NCBI GenBank assembly: GCA_016839995.1
Contig: JAEOTD010000121.1
Span: 1-22,457, forward strand
DNA: 22,457 bases
Origin: Candidatus Hermodarchaeota archaeon
GTDB taxonomy: Archaea > Asgardarchaeota > Hermodarchaeia > Hermodarchaeales > Hermodarchaeaceae
Direction: 5' to 3'
Of the stretch, positions 22,140 to 22,457 are shown piece by piece (position 1 is the stretch's first letter; every line of letters starts with the position of its first letter). A program made the position numbers and the translations under genes. The notes under the pieces are model-generated. The model was not told the origin of the DNA. It ran no database searches and worked only from the letters and a program-made list of their open reading frames with translations.

Positions 22140-22457
22140 ATGAAAAAAATTCCGATACGGTATTTGTCTTCACAGGATGTACTTCAATCAGGATTGACAA
22201 TGAAGAAAACCGTTGAAATTACAGAAGAAGTATATCGCGCTCACGGTGCGGGCGATGTAATATTATCGAAAAAGACCGGTATCAATATGGAACTCATGGG
22301 GATGAGGCGAGACAGCGGATTAACCGCAATGTCCGCATACATAAAAGAAAAAGACACAGTTGGTCTTAAATGGATTGGCCTTAATTTTGATAACCCCCTC
22401 AAATATAATCTACCCAGTCACACAGCATTAATCATTTTAAATGACCCAGAAACAATG
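22140..22457 (+). CDS. Ornithine cyclodeaminase / mu-crystallin family protein (3' partial)
   Basis: The first 106 codons of a gene cut by the window end. The reading begins MKKIPIRYLSSQDVLQSGLT, followed by VEITEEVYRAHGAGDVILSKK, MSAYIKEKDTVGLKWIGLN and LPSHTALIILNDPETM. This is the N-terminal pattern of the family that includes ornithine cyclodeaminase, archaeal alanine dehydrogenase and Δ1-pyrroline-2-carboxylate (ketimine) reductase. The NAD-binding part lies outside the window, so the branch cannot be named. Its ATG at 22140 comes 41 bases after the Mer-like stop, with GGGGTG about 8 bases ahead, so it probably belongs to the same operon. An amino-acid or cyclic-imine substrate fits the nearby permease. 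Confidence 0.85.
   Translation, partial: MKKIPIRYLSSQDVLQSGLTMKKTVEITEEVYRAHGAGDVILSKKTGINMELMGMRRDSGLTAMSAYIKEKDTVGLKWIGLNFDNPLKYNLPSHTALIILNDPETM

Noticed and set aside
1..22457. CRISPR arrays, tRNA or rRNA genes, insertion sequences and phage genes
   Set aside because: No regularly spaced direct repeats, no cloverleaf or rRNA-like block, no transposase or integrase, and no long terminal repeats were seen on reading both strands by eye.

Overview
The window reads as chromosomal DNA of an anaerobic archaeon. The main reasons are recurrent TATA-like boxes about 25-45 bases ahead of start codons, very short leaders, and a gene set typical of anaerobic archaea: a tungsten-type aldehyde ferredoxin oxidoreductase with an iron-sulfur partner, a second Mo/W-bisPGD oxidoreductase with its own iron-sulfur partner, a methylene-tetrahydromethanopterin-reductase-like flavoprotein, an M42 aminopeptidase and a B12-binding radical SAM protein. 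Uncultivated lineages such as Asgard archaea or Bathyarchaeia would fit, but the sequence alone does not settle the phylum. No rRNA, tRNA, CRISPR array, insertion sequence or phage gene was seen.

Layout. Bases 1-4925 are GC-richer (50-58% in hand-counted 60-base rows). They hold an AlkZ/YcaQ-like winged-helix protein (its 5' end lies outside the window), a SAM methyltransferase, a B12-binding radical SAM protein, a GYD-domain protein, a DinB-like protein on the minus strand, and a small conserved protein with a PCxLC motif. A 423-base AT-rich gap (4926-5348) follows. It contains a possible decayed minus-strand frame and, at its right end, a TATA box plus a perfect 12-base palindrome.

From there on the DNA is visibly more AT-rich (33-42% GC in sampled rows). 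Bases 5349-8185 are a two-gene Mo/W oxidoreductase operon. Bases 8216-9497 carry, on the minus strand, a nucleotidyltransferase-fold protein and a small DUF3303-like protein. Bases 9661-11695 are a two-gene unit of a DapA-superfamily lyase and a luciferase-like flavoprotein, expressed from a dyad-rich divergent promoter region. Bases 11708-13234 are a divergent pair: a two-TM membrane protein and a second paralogue of the nucleotidyltransferase-fold protein. An M42 peptidase follows (13328-14422). The minus-strand ferredoxin-AOR operon (14529-16809) is divergent from a sugar-isomerase-fold protein (16923-18287). An APC-family permease comes next, with a strong hairpin in its leader, then a metallophosphoesterase, a Mer-like flavoprotein and the start of an ornithine cyclodeaminase/mu-crystallin-family gene cut by the window end.

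How the genes may work together (inference). The right-hand 17 kb looks like an accessory catabolic region for peptides, amino acids or small oxo/hydroxy acids: peptidase, permease, amino-acid or imine dehydrogenase, pyruvate-type lyase, isomerase-fold enzyme, and low-potential W/Mo oxidoreductases passing electrons to ferredoxin-like subunits, plus two flavoproteins of the F420/FMN luciferase-like superfamily. Substrates cannot be read from sequence. The DapA-like enzyme lacks the arginine expected of true dihydrodipicolinate synthase, so lysine biosynthesis is unlikely for it.
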